Origin: Verrucomicrobiota bacterium
Lineage (GTDB): Bacteria > Verrucomicrobiota > Verrucomicrobiia > Limisphaerales > UBA11358
Direction: 5' to 3'
Length of the DNA: 48,882 bases
Assembly: GCA_028873125.1 (NCBI GenBank)
Contig: JAGWMQ010000013.1
Span: 1-48,882 of the forward strand
Part shown: positions 8,495 to 17,270 of the stretch, piece after piece
Layout: every line of letters begins with the position of its first letter
Numbering within the stretch: position 1 is the stretch's first letter
Position numbers and translations under genes: made by a program
The notes under the pieces: generated by a model
The model's input: only the letters and a program-made list of their open reading frames with translations
The model's database searches: none
What the model was told of the DNA's origin: nothing

Positions 8495-8764
8495 TCATCC
8501 CGCCCGCCGCCGGCGCCGTGTCAAGCCGGCTTCCCGCACGATGTCCACGAACTCTTCACGGCTGATGTCTTCGAGTTGTTTGCCGCGCTCCCGGACTTTT
8601 TCGTTGATTTGGAGGGCGTGCTCGGTCATCCGCTCGTGCGTTTCCTGGGTGCCGCCAAACAGCGCAAAATTCGGCCCGGTGGTGAGCCGTTTGTGACCGT
8701 CTGAATCCAGACCGATTCCGATGAGGGCGGCCTTGAATTTTCCTAGTTGTTTCGCGTTCCCCAT
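8495..8764 (-). CDS. Small hypothetical protein (89 aa)
   Basis: I do not recognise this protein. It starts MGNAKQLGKFKAALIGIGLD, then has a GPNFALFGGTQETHERMTEHA segment and a charged helix (QINEKVRERGKQLEDISREEFVDIV), and ends in a poly-Arg tail (RRRRR). It has no signal peptide or membrane segment. ATG at 8764-8762 is preferred over an upstream start adding six residues. The amino-acid composition and ordered helix pattern suggest a real cytoplasmic protein. It is divergent in function from the neighbouring SDR gene, which lies 34 nt upstream on the same strand and may share its transcript. Confidence 0.6.
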   Translation of the reverse strand: MGNAKQLGKFKAALIGIGLDSDGHKRLTTGPNFALFGGTQETHERMTEHALQINEKVRERGKQLEDISREEFVDIVREAGLTRRRRRAG

Positions 8765-8798
8765 GTCCAAACGTAAAGGCAAATCCGTGGCCGGTCAA

Positions 8799-9563
8799 TC
8801 AATCATTCGCGCCGCGGACCGGCGCCGTCAGCGGCCGGCCATTGTCGGCGGGACCGAGATTCAACAGAAACCGCACGGCGTTTTGCGCCCATTCGCGCGG
8901 ACCGGGATAATTTGCGGCCGATCCGCCAAAGCAGCTTCGCAGCATGTCGGTGTCAATGATGCCGGGATTCAGCGGCACGGCGGCCATGCCGGGCGGCAAC
9001 TCGAGCGCCAGCGCCCGCGTCAGCCCCTCAATCGCCCATTTGGTCGCACAATATGGCGCGACCCCGGCGTCCGCCGAGCGGCCCCAGCCGGAACTGAAAT
9101 TCACGATGACGCCGCGTTGGCACCGGACCATGGCCGGCACAAAATGGCGGATGACGTTCGCCACGCCCTTGAGATTCACGTCAACGACGCCTGAAAATTC
9201 CTCCGCGCCGATTTCCCAGAGGGGAGCATTGCGGGTGATGAGCGCGGCGTTGTTGAGTAGCAAATCCGGCGCCCCGCGGGACGCCAGCACTTTCCCGGCC
9301 CAGGTTGCGACCTCTTCGTCCACGGCCACGTCCACAACATCGAACTCATGCGGTGGTTGAAATTCGGCCCGCCACCGGGCGACACCGGCCTCCGAGCGCC
9401 CGCAACCGACCACCACGTGGCCCAGACGGATGAATTCCTCCGCCATCGCGCGCCCCAACCCGCGCGTGACGCCGGTAATGACAACCGTTTTCACAATGTT
9501 CCGGGGGGAGGCACGACGCGCATCCTTTTTGGCCCGCGCGTTGCGTTTCGGAAATTGGGACAT
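8799..9563 (-). CDS. Short-chain dehydrogenase/reductase (SDR)
   Basis: A classical SDR of 254 residues: cofactor motif TGVTRGLG (30-37), NNAA (104-107), catalytic Ser157/158 in FSSGWGRS, and the Tyr171-x3-Lys175 pair (YCATK), followed by the PGIIDTDM segment. The first 24 residues are unusually basic and lie outside the Rossmann fold. A GTG at 9494-9492 would start the protein at KTVVITG and may be the true start. The cofactor preference and substrate are not evident. The dnaJ-like gene upstream on the same strand ends or starts within 30 nt, so the two may be cotranscribed. Confidence 0.85.
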   Translation of the reverse strand: MSQFPKRNARAKKDARRASPRNIVKTVVITGVTRGLGRAMAEEFIRLGHVVVGCGRSEAGVARWRAEFQPPHEFDVVDVAVDEEVATWAGKVLASRGAPDLLLNNAALITRNAPLWEIGAEEFSGVVDVNLKGVANVIRHFVPAMVRCQRGVIVNFSSGWGRSADAGVAPYCATKWAIEGLTRALALELPPGMAAVPLNPGIIDTDMLRSCFGGSAANYPGPREWAQNAVRFLLNLGPADNGRPLTAPVRGAND

Positions 9564-9587
9564 GTCCCTCCCGGTCCTCCGGTTTCC

Positions 9588-10559
9588 TTAAATTCGCGGA
9601 TTGAACCGGGATTCACGTTTGAGTTGTTCCCAGAGTTTTCTTTCCGCGTCGGTCACCTTGGCGGGGACGACGATTTTGGTGGCGACGATCAAATCGCCCT
9701 GCCCGCCTTCCCGGGCTGGCAGGCCGCGTCCGCGCACACGCAGCTTCTGGCCGCTCTGCGTCCCGGGCGGGATTTTGATCTGGACGCGGCCGTCGAGGGT
9801 GGGCACGGAAAGTTCGGCGCCAAGCACGGCCTCCCAAGGCGCCAACTCCGCTTCATAAATCACGTTGTGATCCTCGACCTCGAAATCGGGATGCTTCGCC
9901 AGCCGCACGCGCAGGTACAGATCGCCGGCCTCGGCGCCGCCGCTCCCAGTCTCCCCGCGGCCGGCCAGACGCAGCCGTTGTCCCTCCGCAACGCCGGGAG
10001 GGATTTTGACCTGATGCGTCTCGGTGCGCGAGTCGTGGCGCACGGTCACGGTGCGCACCGAACCGCGCGCCGCCTCCTCCAGCGTGACCAGAATGTCCCC
10101 TTCGATGTCGCGTCCGCGCTCGGCGACTTCCTCTTCTTCAAAGCGCGCCGCGCGGCCAAAGCGGGTCCGTCCGCGGCCCATCGAACCGAAAATCTGCTCG
10201 AAGAAATCGCTGAAGCCGGTGCCGCCGAAGTGAAACTCAAACCGCTCGGCTCCCACGCCGCCGCGGCCGTTGAAGGCCCGGCCGCCGGAAAACGCTTCCC
10301 AGCCGGGTGGGGGGCGGAATTCGGCGCCGGACTTCCAATGGGCGCCCAGTTCGTCGTATTTTTTGCGCTTGGCCGGGTCGCCCAAGACCTCGTAGGCCTC
10401 GTTGATTTCCTTGAATTTCTCCTCAGCCCGCCTTTTATCGCGGGCGACGTCGGGATGATATTCGCGGGCGAGCTTCCGGAAGGCCTTCTTGATGTCGGCG
10501 TCGCCCGCCGCTCGCGGCACACCGAGGATTTCGTAGTAATCTTTGTATTGAACGGGCAT
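9588..10559 (-). CDS. cbpA: CbpA-type DnaJ co-chaperone
   Basis: A 323-residue type II J protein that stimulates DnaK. The J domain spans residues 7-70 with the invariant HPD at 35-37. It is followed by a G/F-rich linker (GGRAFNGRGGVGAERFEFHFGG, broken into short blocks) and two C-terminal beta-sandwich substrate-binding domains (CTD I from about DIEGDILVTLEEA, CTD II from about VPTLDGRVQIKIPPGTQ). The four CxxCxGxG zinc motifs of DnaJ proper are absent, hence CbpA-like. I chose ATG 10559-10557 (MPVQYKDYYEILGV). The 65 upstream codons read through intergenic 7-nt repeats and are not protein. It lies in a chaperone/protease cluster with degP and FKBP. Confidence 0.9.
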   Translation of the reverse strand: MPVQYKDYYEILGVPRAAGDADIKKAFRKLAREYHPDVARDKRRAEEKFKEINEAYEVLGDPAKRKKYDELGAHWKSGAEFRPPPGWEAFSGGRAFNGRGGVGAERFEFHFGGTGFSDFFEQIFGSMGRGRTRFGRAARFEEEEVAERGRDIEGDILVTLEEAARGSVRTVTVRHDSRTETHQVKIPPGVAEGQRLRLAGRGETGSGGAEAGDLYLRVRLAKHPDFEVEDHNVIYEAELAPWEAVLGAELSVPTLDGRVQIKIPPGTQSGQKLRVRGRGLPAREGGQGDLIVATKIVVPAKVTDAERKLWEQLKRESRFNPRI

Positions 10560-10617
10560 TTCGAGTTGCAGGCCGCAAATTGACCGCCACAGGTCGTTCG
10601 CGTTCCACCGCGCAGTC

Positions 10618-10652
10618 AACTTGTAACCTGAAACCTGAAACTTGCAACTTAC
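10618..10652. repeat. 7-nt-period repeat tract between the CbpA and DegP genes
   Basis: Five heptamers (aacttgt, aacctga, aacctga, aacttgc, aacttac) fill the gap between the two genes. The last unit contains the TAA stop codon of the DegP gene (complement of 10649-10651). Confidence 0.6.
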
Positions 10653-12157
10653 TTTTCTTTCCGGTTGTCCACGCTCAACCACTCCCGGCCGGACAGTCCG
10701 CCGCTGCGTTGCCAGACCCAGAGCAGAATTTGGTCGCCCTGGGCCTGCTCGCAAAGGTTCACCGCGTCCTGGGCGTTCTCGACGGGGTGATGGTTGATTT
10801 GAAGGATCACGTCGCCCTGCCGCAAACCGGCCCGGGCGGCGTTGGAATCGGGATCCACGTCGGTGACCAACGCCCCGTGAATGTTTGCCGGAATGTGGAG
10901 TTCCTGCCGGGCGTCCGCGTCCAGATCGCTCACCGTCACGCCGTCCAGCGCGTCCGTCGAAGCCTGCGCCTGGGCGCCGGATTTATTGGACCCGCCATTT
11001 TCGGCTTCCTCGGGCAACTCACCCAGGGTGACGGTGACGGTCTTTTCATGGCCGTTGCGGAGGAGCTTGAGGGTCGCCTCGCTGCCCGGCGACAATTCGG
11101 AAACATGCAAGCGCAGGCTGTCGGCGTCGGTGACCTTCTTGCCGTTGACGCCGATGATGACGTCGCCCGGCTCGATGCCGGCTTTTTCGGCGGGCGTGCC
11201 CGGCAGCACGTCGTCCACCAGCGCGCCGCTTTCATCAGACACGTGGAAGTCCTGGGCCAGCGACGGCGTGAGGTCCCGCTCCAGGATTCCCAGATAACCA
11301 CGGGTGACCTTGCCGCCGTGGATGAGGCGTTCCATGACGTTGCGGGCCAGATTCACGGGTATGGCAAAGCCGACGCCCTCGTTGCCGCCGCTGCTGGAGA
11401 CGATGGCGGTGTTGATGCCCACCAGCCGGCCCTCGGCGTCCACGAGCGCGCCGCCGGAATTGCCCGGATTGATCGCGGCGTCGGTTTGAATGAAATCCTC
11501 GTAGTCATACTCGTCGCCGCCAAAGTGCAGACCGTGCCGGCCCAGCGCGCTCACGATGCCCATCGTGACGGTGCCGCGCAGGCTGAAGGGTTCGCCGATG
11601 GCCAGCACCACGTCGCCGACCTGCAACTTGTCGCTGTCGGCCAGGGTGATGGCGGGCAGGCCGGTCGCGTCAATCTTCAGGACGGCCACGTCCGTGGGCG
11701 GATCGGTTCCGACAATTTTGGCCGTGTAGCGTTTGCCGTTGGCCAGCGACACCCGGACTTTCTGCGCGCCTGCGACGACGTGGTTGGCGGTGAGGATGTA
11801 GCCGTTGGGCGAAATGATGACGCCCGAACCCAGGCTCTCCTCCTTGCGGGTCAATTCACGGCTGCCGCCGGGAAACTGGCCGCCGAAGAACTGCTGGAAA
11901 AACGGGTCCGTAAAAAACGGGTACGCGCGCTCGTGAATAATGCTCGTGGAAGAGATGTTGACCACGCTGGGCGCGGCCTTTTTGATGACCGCGGCGTAAC
12001 TGGTGACCGGCGCGGCGCGGCGGTTGACCGGCGAGTTCTCGACCCGGACCTCCGGCGCCGAAGGGTCCGCCTTGAGCGGGAGTAGGCGTGTGCCGCCCAG
12101 AACCACCAGTCCGCCGAACAGGGCCGAGCAAATTCCAAAAAACAACGTGCGTTTCAT
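10649..12157 (-). CDS. degP: Do-family periplasmic serine protease (DegP/HtrA-like)
   Basis: A 502-residue envelope protease-chaperone. The N-terminal membrane/signal segment (FFGICSALFGGLVVLGGTRL) starts at residue 6. The trypsin-like domain has the triad His126 (TANHVV), Asp156 (PTDVAVL) and Ser234 (PGNSGGAL). Two PDZ domains follow: the first starts near GYLGILERDLTPSLA with GALVDDVLPGTPAEKAGI, the second near GVTVSDLDADARQEL with GALVTDVDPDSNAARAGLRQGDVI. One trypsin plus two PDZ domains is the Do arrangement, as in DegP/DegQ. ATG 12157-12155 fits the signal segment. It degrades or refolds damaged exported proteins; the FKBP isomerase gene lies directly upstream on the same strand. Whether it is a DegP or DegQ equivalent cannot be decided. 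Confidence 0.9.
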   Translation of the reverse strand: MKRTLFFGICSALFGGLVVLGGTRLLPLKADPSAPEVRVENSPVNRRAAPVTSYAAVIKKAAPSVVNISSTSIIHERAYPFFTDPFFQQFFGGQFPGGSRELTRKEESLGSGVIISPNGYILTANHVVAGAQKVRVSLANGKRYTAKIVGTDPPTDVAVLKIDATGLPAITLADSDKLQVGDVVLAIGEPFSLRGTVTMGIVSALGRHGLHFGGDEYDYEDFIQTDAAINPGNSGGALVDAEGRLVGINTAIVSSSGGNEGVGFAIPVNLARNVMERLIHGGKVTRGYLGILERDLTPSLAQDFHVSDESGALVDDVLPGTPAEKAGIEPGDVIIGVNGKKVTDADSLRLHVSELSPGSEATLKLLRNGHEKTVTVTLGELPEEAENGGSNKSGAQAQASTDALDGVTVSDLDADARQELHIPANIHGALVTDVDPDSNAARAGLRQGDVILQINHHPVENAQDAVNLCEQAQGDQILLWVWQRSGGLSGREWLSVDNRKEK

Positions 12158-12385
12158 ATTTTTTCGGAGCGTTTCTGAAAATTTCCGCGGGCCGCCTTGG
12201 CCGAAATTTCACCAACATCGAAGACGGGACGAGAACTGCTCCCCACGTTTGTTCAGGGAGCGCATTTTCAGTCCGCTCACAAAAAAATTGACCCCTTGCG
12301 GGCCGAAATGTTCAAAAAAGGTAATGGGCGGACGCGACGAAGCGTGGAAGCGAATGACGCCTCCGCCTTTCAGCGCTCCGCCTCA

Positions 12386-13258
12386 TCACTGATTTGTGGC
12401 GGAATGATTGGTCGCCGACTGCGCCTGTTGTTGCAGCTTCTGGAGCTCATCCGGCTTGATGATTTCCACCTTCGCGCCCTTTTTCATTTCCGCCAGCGAG
12501 GGCACCTTGATGATGTCGCTGGTGAGCGGCGGGTTGGTCGGGTGCGCCGCGGCGGGCGGCGGCGCGGGATGCTGGATGGAAAGCAGCTCCACGTCGAAGA
12601 TCAAGGCCGAGTTCGGTGGTATGACCGGCTGCCGGCCCATGGGACCGTAGGCAAGGTCGGGCGGGATGAACAACTGCCATTTGGAGCCCACCTTCATGCG
12701 GGTGAGGGCCTCGGTCCAGCCGCGAATGACGCCGCCCACGCGGAATTCGGCCGGATGTCCGTGCTTGGCCGAACTGTCGAATTCCTTCCCGTCAATCAGC
12801 GTGCCCCGATAGTTCACCGTCACCGTGTCGTCGGCGGTGGGGATGGGGCCGCTGCCCTCCTTGACGACCTTGTATTGCAGGCCGTCGGGCAGGGTGACCA
12901 CGCCGGGTTTCGTCTTATTCTCCGCCAGAAACGCGTCGGCGGCCGCCAGGTTCGTTTTGGCCGCCTCCTCGCGCATCTTTTGTTGTTTGGCAACAAGCTC
13001 CTTTTGAAAATCCATCAAGGTGCTTTGCATCTCCTGTTCGGTCAGCAGCGTGGGGCGGCCGCTCTGGGCGTCCTTGAGGCCGCGCAGAAACAGGTCGTCA
13101 TTCACCTCGATGCCCTGCTGTTTCCAGAGCGAGCCGAACCTCATGCCGATGGCGTAGCTGACGCGGGATTGGGTGTCGCTCAACACGTTGGTGTCCGCGG
13201 CCTTGGAAACCGGGGCCGCTGCCAGACATAAAACCAGCATCCAGATCTTCTTTTTCAT
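12386..13258 (-). CDS. FKBP-type peptidyl-prolyl isomerase, exported (Mip/FkpA-like)
   Basis: A 290-residue exported prolyl isomerase. It has a signal peptide KKKIWMLVLCLAAAPVSKA and an N-terminal helical dimerisation region (SYAIGMRFGSLWKQQGIEV to about residue 120, typical of Mip/FkpA). The FKBP domain follows, with LPDGLQYKVVKEGSG, VTVNYRGTLIDGKEFDSS, the GVIRGWTEAL loop and the IPPDLAYG motif. A C-terminal Pro/Ala-rich tail of about 60 residues ends in Gln/Asn repeats. Three ATGs lie close together (13273, 13264, 13258); I chose the one directly before the basic signal-peptide start. The neighbouring degP and Prc-type protease genes suggest a shared role in envelope protein folding. It is transcribed divergently from the protease gene. 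Confidence 0.9.
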   Translation of the reverse strand: MKKKIWMLVLCLAAAPVSKAADTNVLSDTQSRVSYAIGMRFGSLWKQQGIEVNDDLFLRGLKDAQSGRPTLLTEQEMQSTLMDFQKELVAKQQKMREEAAKTNLAAADAFLAENKTKPGVVTLPDGLQYKVVKEGSGPIPTADDTVTVNYRGTLIDGKEFDSSAKHGHPAEFRVGGVIRGWTEALTRMKVGSKWQLFIPPDLAYGPMGRQPVIPPNSALIFDVELLSIQHPAPPPAAAHPTNPPLTSDIIKVPSLAEMKKGAKVEIIKPDELQKLQQQAQSATNHSATNQ

Positions 13259-13404
13259 GGTCATTGAAACCATTCTTGAAAACGGCGCTCAAATTGCAAT
13301 CTCATTTTTTCATCCGTGCCTCCGGGGCGGTCGAGTTTCGAGCCTTCATGCGAAAATGTTTTCCCAATGAACATCTTCTGTTATATTGGGTCGAACTTGT
13401 GCAA

Positions 13405-15702
13405 ATGACAATCTGCCGCTTGACAAAGGCGTTTCCACGCCTCCACCTGAAACGCCTCGCGCCACTCGCCCTGGCCGCGCTGCTGCCTTGGAGCGGCGCG
13501 TCCGCCGCCGGCACGCGCACCAACGCCCCGGCGACGCTGGCCCCCGGCCCCAACGACGGGCGCATTGCGTTTTGGACCGCACGCCTGCTGGAGGAATACC
13601 ATTACTCGCAGCATCCTCTGGACGCGGCCATGTCCAAAAAATTCTACGACGGGTACCTGGATGAACTGGACCCGCAGCATGTGGATTTTTTACAGTCGGA
13701 CCTGGCGACGTCCGCGCACTACCGGACCAACCTGGACAAGCTTACCATTACCGATTCGGGCAGCGCCGACCTTGCGCCGGCCTACGACATCTTCCGGCGT
13801 TTTTTGGAGCGCGTGCATCAACGGGTGGCCTACGTGGACAAACTGCTCCAGCACGACCGGTTCGACTTCAACACCGATGAGCGCATTCAACTGGACCGCC
13901 ACGACGCCGCCTGGCCCAAGGATCTGGACGAGGCGCGGCAACTCTGGCGGCGGCGGCTACGCTGGGAGTTTCTGCAGGAGAAACTCAACCTGGACGACTC
14001 ACCGACCAACGCCCGCCCGGCGGTCTTGCGGTTGACCAAGGCCGAAGAGGACCAGATCCGCGCCCGGCTGCAACACCGGTATGACCGCAGCCTCCGCCTC
14101 TTCACCGAAATGGACGGCAGCGACGTGCTGCAAATCTACCTCGAGGCCCTCGCCCACGCCTACGACCCGCACTCCGACTATTTCAATCTGGAACACGCCC
14201 AGGATTTTTCCATCGGCATGAGCCTCTCCCTCTTCGGCATCGGCGCCGAACTGAGGTCGGACGACGGCTATTGCACCATCCTGTCGCTGGTGCCCGGCGG
14301 CCCGGCGGCCAAGAGCAAGCAGATCAAGGTCAATGACCGGATCCTGGCCGTCGCCCAAAGCAACCAACCGCCGGTGGACGTCGTGGACATGGAACTTTCC
14401 AAGATCGTCCAGATGATCCGCGGCCCCAAGGGCACCGTGGTGCGGCTGACGATCGCGCCGGCGGATGGACCGGGCGCGCGCCACGTGGTGACGCTGGTCC
14501 GCGACGAAATCAAGCTGGAAGACCAGGAGGCCAAGGCCGACCTCATTGAAGTGCCCGATGGCCACGGTGGCGCCAACCGCCTGGGCGTGCTCGAGGTGCC
14601 GGCATTCTATGCAACCATCAATTACACCGACACCGGCCAGCAATTGCCGCCCAAGAGCCTTTCCGCGGACGTCACGCGCCTGATCCAAAAACTCAAACGC
14701 GAGCACGTCCAGGGGATCATCATTGATTTGCGCAACAACGGCGGCGGTTCGCTCGATGAAGCCGTCAAGTTCGTCGGGTTGTTCATCAAAGACGGCCCCG
14801 TGGTGCTGGTCCGCAAGCCCAACGGCCGCGTGCTCGAGGACGACGACACCGATCCTTCGGTGCTCTACGGCGGCCCGCTGGTCGTGCTGGTCAACCGCGC
14901 CAGCGCCTCCGCCTCGGAAATTGCGGCCGGCGCCCTGCAGGATTACGGACGGGCCGTGGTCGTGGGCGACACTTCCACCTTCGGCAAGGGTACGGTGCAG
15001 GATATCAACCCGCTGCGGCCGTTCATCTGGCCCGCCACGGAGACTGCCACCAACGATCCGGGCGTGGTCAAAATCACCATCCGCAAATTCTATCGTGTCA
15101 GCGGCGCCTCGACCCAGCTCAAGGGCGTCACGCCGGACATCGTGTTGCCGGATGTGCTGAGCTATGCCACCGATCTGGGCGAAAGCGCGCTGCCCAACGC
15201 GCTTCCTTGGGACACCATTCCCTCGGCCAGCTACGACAAATTGAACCTGGTGGGACCTTACCTGGCCGATTTGCGCAGGCGTTCGGAAACACGCGTGGCC
15301 ACCAACCGGGATTTCGTTCACATCCGGCGGGACATCGCTGAATTTAAAAAAATGCAGGCTGAAAAGACCGTTTCCCTGAACGAACGCGAGGAGTTGAACG
15401 AACGCGAGCAGGCGGATGCGCGCAAAAAGGCCTGGGACGCCGAACTGGCCAGGCGCAAGGCGCCCGATGAGAAAACCTTTGAAATCACCGTGGAAAATGC
15501 CGGCAAGCCCGGCCTGCCACCGCCGCTGGCGGAGACCAACGCCTTGGCCGGTGTCCTCGCCACCAACATCGCCGCCACGGCGGCCACGATCCTGACGAAC
15601 GCGCCGCCGGAAATTGACCCCATGCTCGACGAGACCGAGCACATATTGGAGGATTATATCGCCTTGATGGGCACCAATCGAGCCATGATCGCGATCCATT
15701 GA
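13405..15702 (+). CDS. prc: Carboxy-terminal processing protease (Prc/Tsp, S41)
   Basis: A 765-residue periplasmic protease that trims the C-terminal ends of proteins. It has a signal peptide (LAPLALAALLPWSGASA, about residues 22-38) and a Tsp N-terminal helical domain (DGRIAFWTARLLEEYHYS, then YLDELDPQHVDFL). A PDZ domain follows near IGAELRSDDGYCTILSLVPGGPAAKS, then the S41 core with Ser502 (NRASASASEI) and Lys528 (TFGKGT). A Tsp-type C-terminal coiled/charged tail extends past residue 610. The true start is ATG 13405; the upstream open frame (from 13264) overlaps the divergent promoter region. A TATATT at 13382-13387 is a possible -10 box. MsrA follows 20 nt downstream. Confidence 0.92.
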   Translation: MTICRLTKAFPRLHLKRLAPLALAALLPWSGASAAGTRTNAPATLAPGPNDGRIAFWTARLLEEYHYSQHPLDAAMSKKFYDGYLDELDPQHVDFLQSDLATSAHYRTNLDKLTITDSGSADLAPAYDIFRRFLERVHQRVAYVDKLLQHDRFDFNTDERIQLDRHDAAWPKDLDEARQLWRRRLRWEFLQEKLNLDDSPTNARPAVLRLTKAEEDQIRARLQHRYDRSLRLFTEMDGSDVLQIYLEALAHAYDPHSDYFNLEHAQDFSIGMSLSLFGIGAELRSDDGYCTILSLVPGGPAAKSKQIKVNDRILAVAQSNQPPVDVVDMELSKIVQMIRGPKGTVVRLTIAPADGPGARHVVTLVRDEIKLEDQEAKADLIEVPDGHGGANRLGVLEVPAFYATINYTDTGQQLPPKSLSADVTRLIQKLKREHVQGIIIDLRNNGGGSLDEAVKFVGLFIKDGPVVLVRKPNGRVLEDDDTDPSVLYGGPLVVLVNRASASASEIAAGALQDYGRAVVVGDTSTFGKGTVQDINPLRPFIWPATETATNDPGVVKITIRKFYRVSGASTQLKGVTPDIVLPDVLSYATDLGESALPNALPWDTIPSASYDKLNLVGPYLADLRRRSETRVATNRDFVHIRRDIAEFKKMQAEKTVSLNEREELNEREQADARKKAWDAELARRKAPDEKTFEITVENAGKPGLPPPLAETNALAGVLATNIAATAATILTNAPPEIDPMLDETEHILEDYIALMGTNRAMIAIH

Positions 15703-15722
15703 AACGTCACCGATTGCCGAAA

Positions 15723-16352
15723 ATGAGACGGACCATGGGCATTTTGTTCGCCGCCGGCGCGCTGAACTTTTCGGCGCCGGCACAACCGGCCAATTCCATG
15801 AATATGACCCACCCCCATCCCGTTGAAGTGGCCACCCTGGGCGGCGGCTGTTTCTGGTGCATGGAAGCCGTCTTCGGGCGGCTCCCCGGCGTCCTCTCGG
15901 TCACCAGCGGCTTTGCCGGCGGCCACGTGCCCAATCCGACTTATCAGGAAGTCTGCACCGGCAGCACCGGGCACGCCGAGGTCATCCAGATCCAATTCGA
16001 CCCGGCGAAGATTTCCTACGCGAAGCTGCTCGACGTCTTCTGGCAGGCGCACGATCCGACCACGCTGAACCGCCAGGGGGCCGACGAGGGCACACAGTAT
16101 CGCTCCATCATCCTCTACCACGACGAGCGGCAAAAACAAATTGCGGAAAAGTCCAAAGCCGAGGCCCAGAAAAACTTCAAGCACCCCATCGCCACCGAAA
16201 TCGTGCCGTTCACCCGTTTCTACAAGGCCGAGGCCTATCATCAGGAATACTACGAGCACAACTCCGCGGCGCCCTATTGCCAACTGGTCATCGCACCCAA
16301 GCTGGAAAAACTGGAGAAAGAAAAGGTGATTCAGGAAAAGCCGGTGCATTGA
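15723..16352 (+). CDS. msrA: Peptide-methionine (S)-S-oxide reductase, exported
   Basis: MsrA reduces Met-S-sulfoxide in damaged proteins. The catalytic motif GGCFWCME places the nucleophile at Cys43. The family motifs GVLSVTSGFAGG, TGHAEVIQIQFDP, FWQAHDPTTLNRQG, YRSIILYHDERQ and the C-terminal EYYEHN are all present. The 25 N-terminal residues (MGILFAAGALNFSAPAQPA) look like a signal peptide, so the enzyme probably acts in the periplasm with the Prc and DegP proteases. I chose ATG 15723; an upstream TTG at 15699 would overlap the prc stop. Length 209 residues is normal for an exported MsrA. Confidence 0.93.
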   Translation: MRRTMGILFAAGALNFSAPAQPANSMNMTHPHPVEVATLGGGCFWCMEAVFGRLPGVLSVTSGFAGGHVPNPTYQEVCTGSTGHAEVIQIQFDPAKISYAKLLDVFWQAHDPTTLNRQGADEGTQYRSIILYHDERQKQIAEKSKAEAQKNFKHPIATEIVPFTRFYKAEAYHQEYYEHNSAAPYCQLVIAPKLEKLEKEKVIQEKPVH

Positions 16353-16415
16353 CGCGGCACAGACGCCGGCGAAATCGCGGGGTGGGCCGCGGCCCGGCGC
16401 GTCCGGCCATGGGAC

Positions 16416-17240
16416 TCAACAGGCTGACGAGGGGATCGGTGCTTCATTTCGCAGCGCCGCGTTCGCGCCCGCGACCAGCGCCTCCACACGCGCGGACAGC
16501 GGGAAATCCGACGGCGCCTCGAGCGTGTAACCCAGCCGGGCCTTGTTCATGATCAGGTAAAAGGCCTCCGCCCATTGCGGGCGCGTGCGCGGGTCAGGAT
16601 TCGGTCGGATGATGCCATTTTTGGCCGGCCGGTCTTCAATGATCTCCGAGGGGTCAATCGGACAGACCGGTTTCACCGCTTCCATGATGGCTTCTGCCAG
16701 CGACGGTTTGCCGTCCGGGTTCTGTTCATAGAGATAAAAGCCGTGCGATTCCCAATCCTCGTGGAGGCACAGGTACAGGTCAAATTGCGGCTGGCGCTCC
16801 AGCCAGGCGATGTGCGCGCGGACTTCGGCGGTTTGGGGATGGCGATAATCGCGGTTCAAGTCCACGCCGTCGGGGTTTTCGCGCCGGTTCAAAACAAAGC
16901 CCGCCGGGTTGAGGCACGGGCAAAACCAGAGCTCCGCCTCGGCGGGCCAGCGGTCTTCCTCCAGCAACCGGAACGCCGCCGGCGGTCCGGCCGGTTCATC
17001 GCCGTGAATGCCCGTTGAAAGGTAAATGCGCGGCGCGGCGCCCCGGGGACGGGAGGAACGCGGGGCGCGATGCAAGGCGAACAAATTGAATTCGCCTTGC
17101 CGGCCGAAGGTCTCGGAAGCCCAGCCGTGTTGTTGCCCCGCCGCTTCGACATCGCGCAGCACGGCGCGGATGTCAATGGTTTCGCCGCGGTAGCCGCCGT
17201 GATTTTTGCCCAGTCTTTCCACGCGGAAAATTTCACGCAA
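16416..17240 (-). CDS. M14-family zinc carboxypeptidase
   Basis: A 274-residue metallopeptidase. Zinc ligands His79 and Glu82 lie in STGIHGDEPAG. The substrate-binding DLNRDYR motif is followed by a His in LCLHED, and the general base Glu lies in TLEAPSD near the C-terminus. It has no signal peptide and resembles cytoplasmic MpaA/succinylglutamate-desuccinylase-like enzymes that trim peptides such as murein tripeptide; the exact substrate is unknown. The start is uncertain: TTG 17240, or GTG 17222 six codons later. Both lie in or beside a 7-nt repeat tract that fills the gap to the alkyltransferase gene upstream. Confidence 0.8.
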   Translation of the reverse strand: MREIFRVERLGKNHGGYRGETIDIRAVLRDVEAAGQQHGWASETFGRQGEFNLFALHRAPRSSRPRGAAPRIYLSTGIHGDEPAGPPAAFRLLEEDRWPAEAELWFCPCLNPAGFVLNRRENPDGVDLNRDYRHPQTAEVRAHIAWLERQPQFDLYLCLHEDWESHGFYLYEQNPDGKPSLAEAIMEAVKPVCPIDPSEIIEDRPAKNGIIRPNPDPRTRPQWAEAFYLIMNKARLGYTLEAPSDFPLSARVEALVAGANAALRNEAPIPSSAC

Positions 17241-17257
17241 AGAGGCGAAGAGGCAAA
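17230..17257. repeat. 7-nt-period repeat tract at the start of the M14 gene
   Basis: Four heptamers (atttcac, gcaaaga, ggcgaag, aggcaaa on the plus strand). On the minus strand this reads tttgcct-cttcgcc-tctttgc-gtgaaat. I recognise this as a widespread interspersed motif. It spans the 5' end and possible start codon of the M14 peptidase gene. Confidence 0.55.
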
Positions 17258-17270
17258 CGAATTTACACCC

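Noticed and set aside
10580-12085. A 501-codon plus-strand frame antisense to the DegP gene.
   Set aside because: The DegP triad and PDZ motifs are clear on the other strand; the shadow frame is a composition effect.
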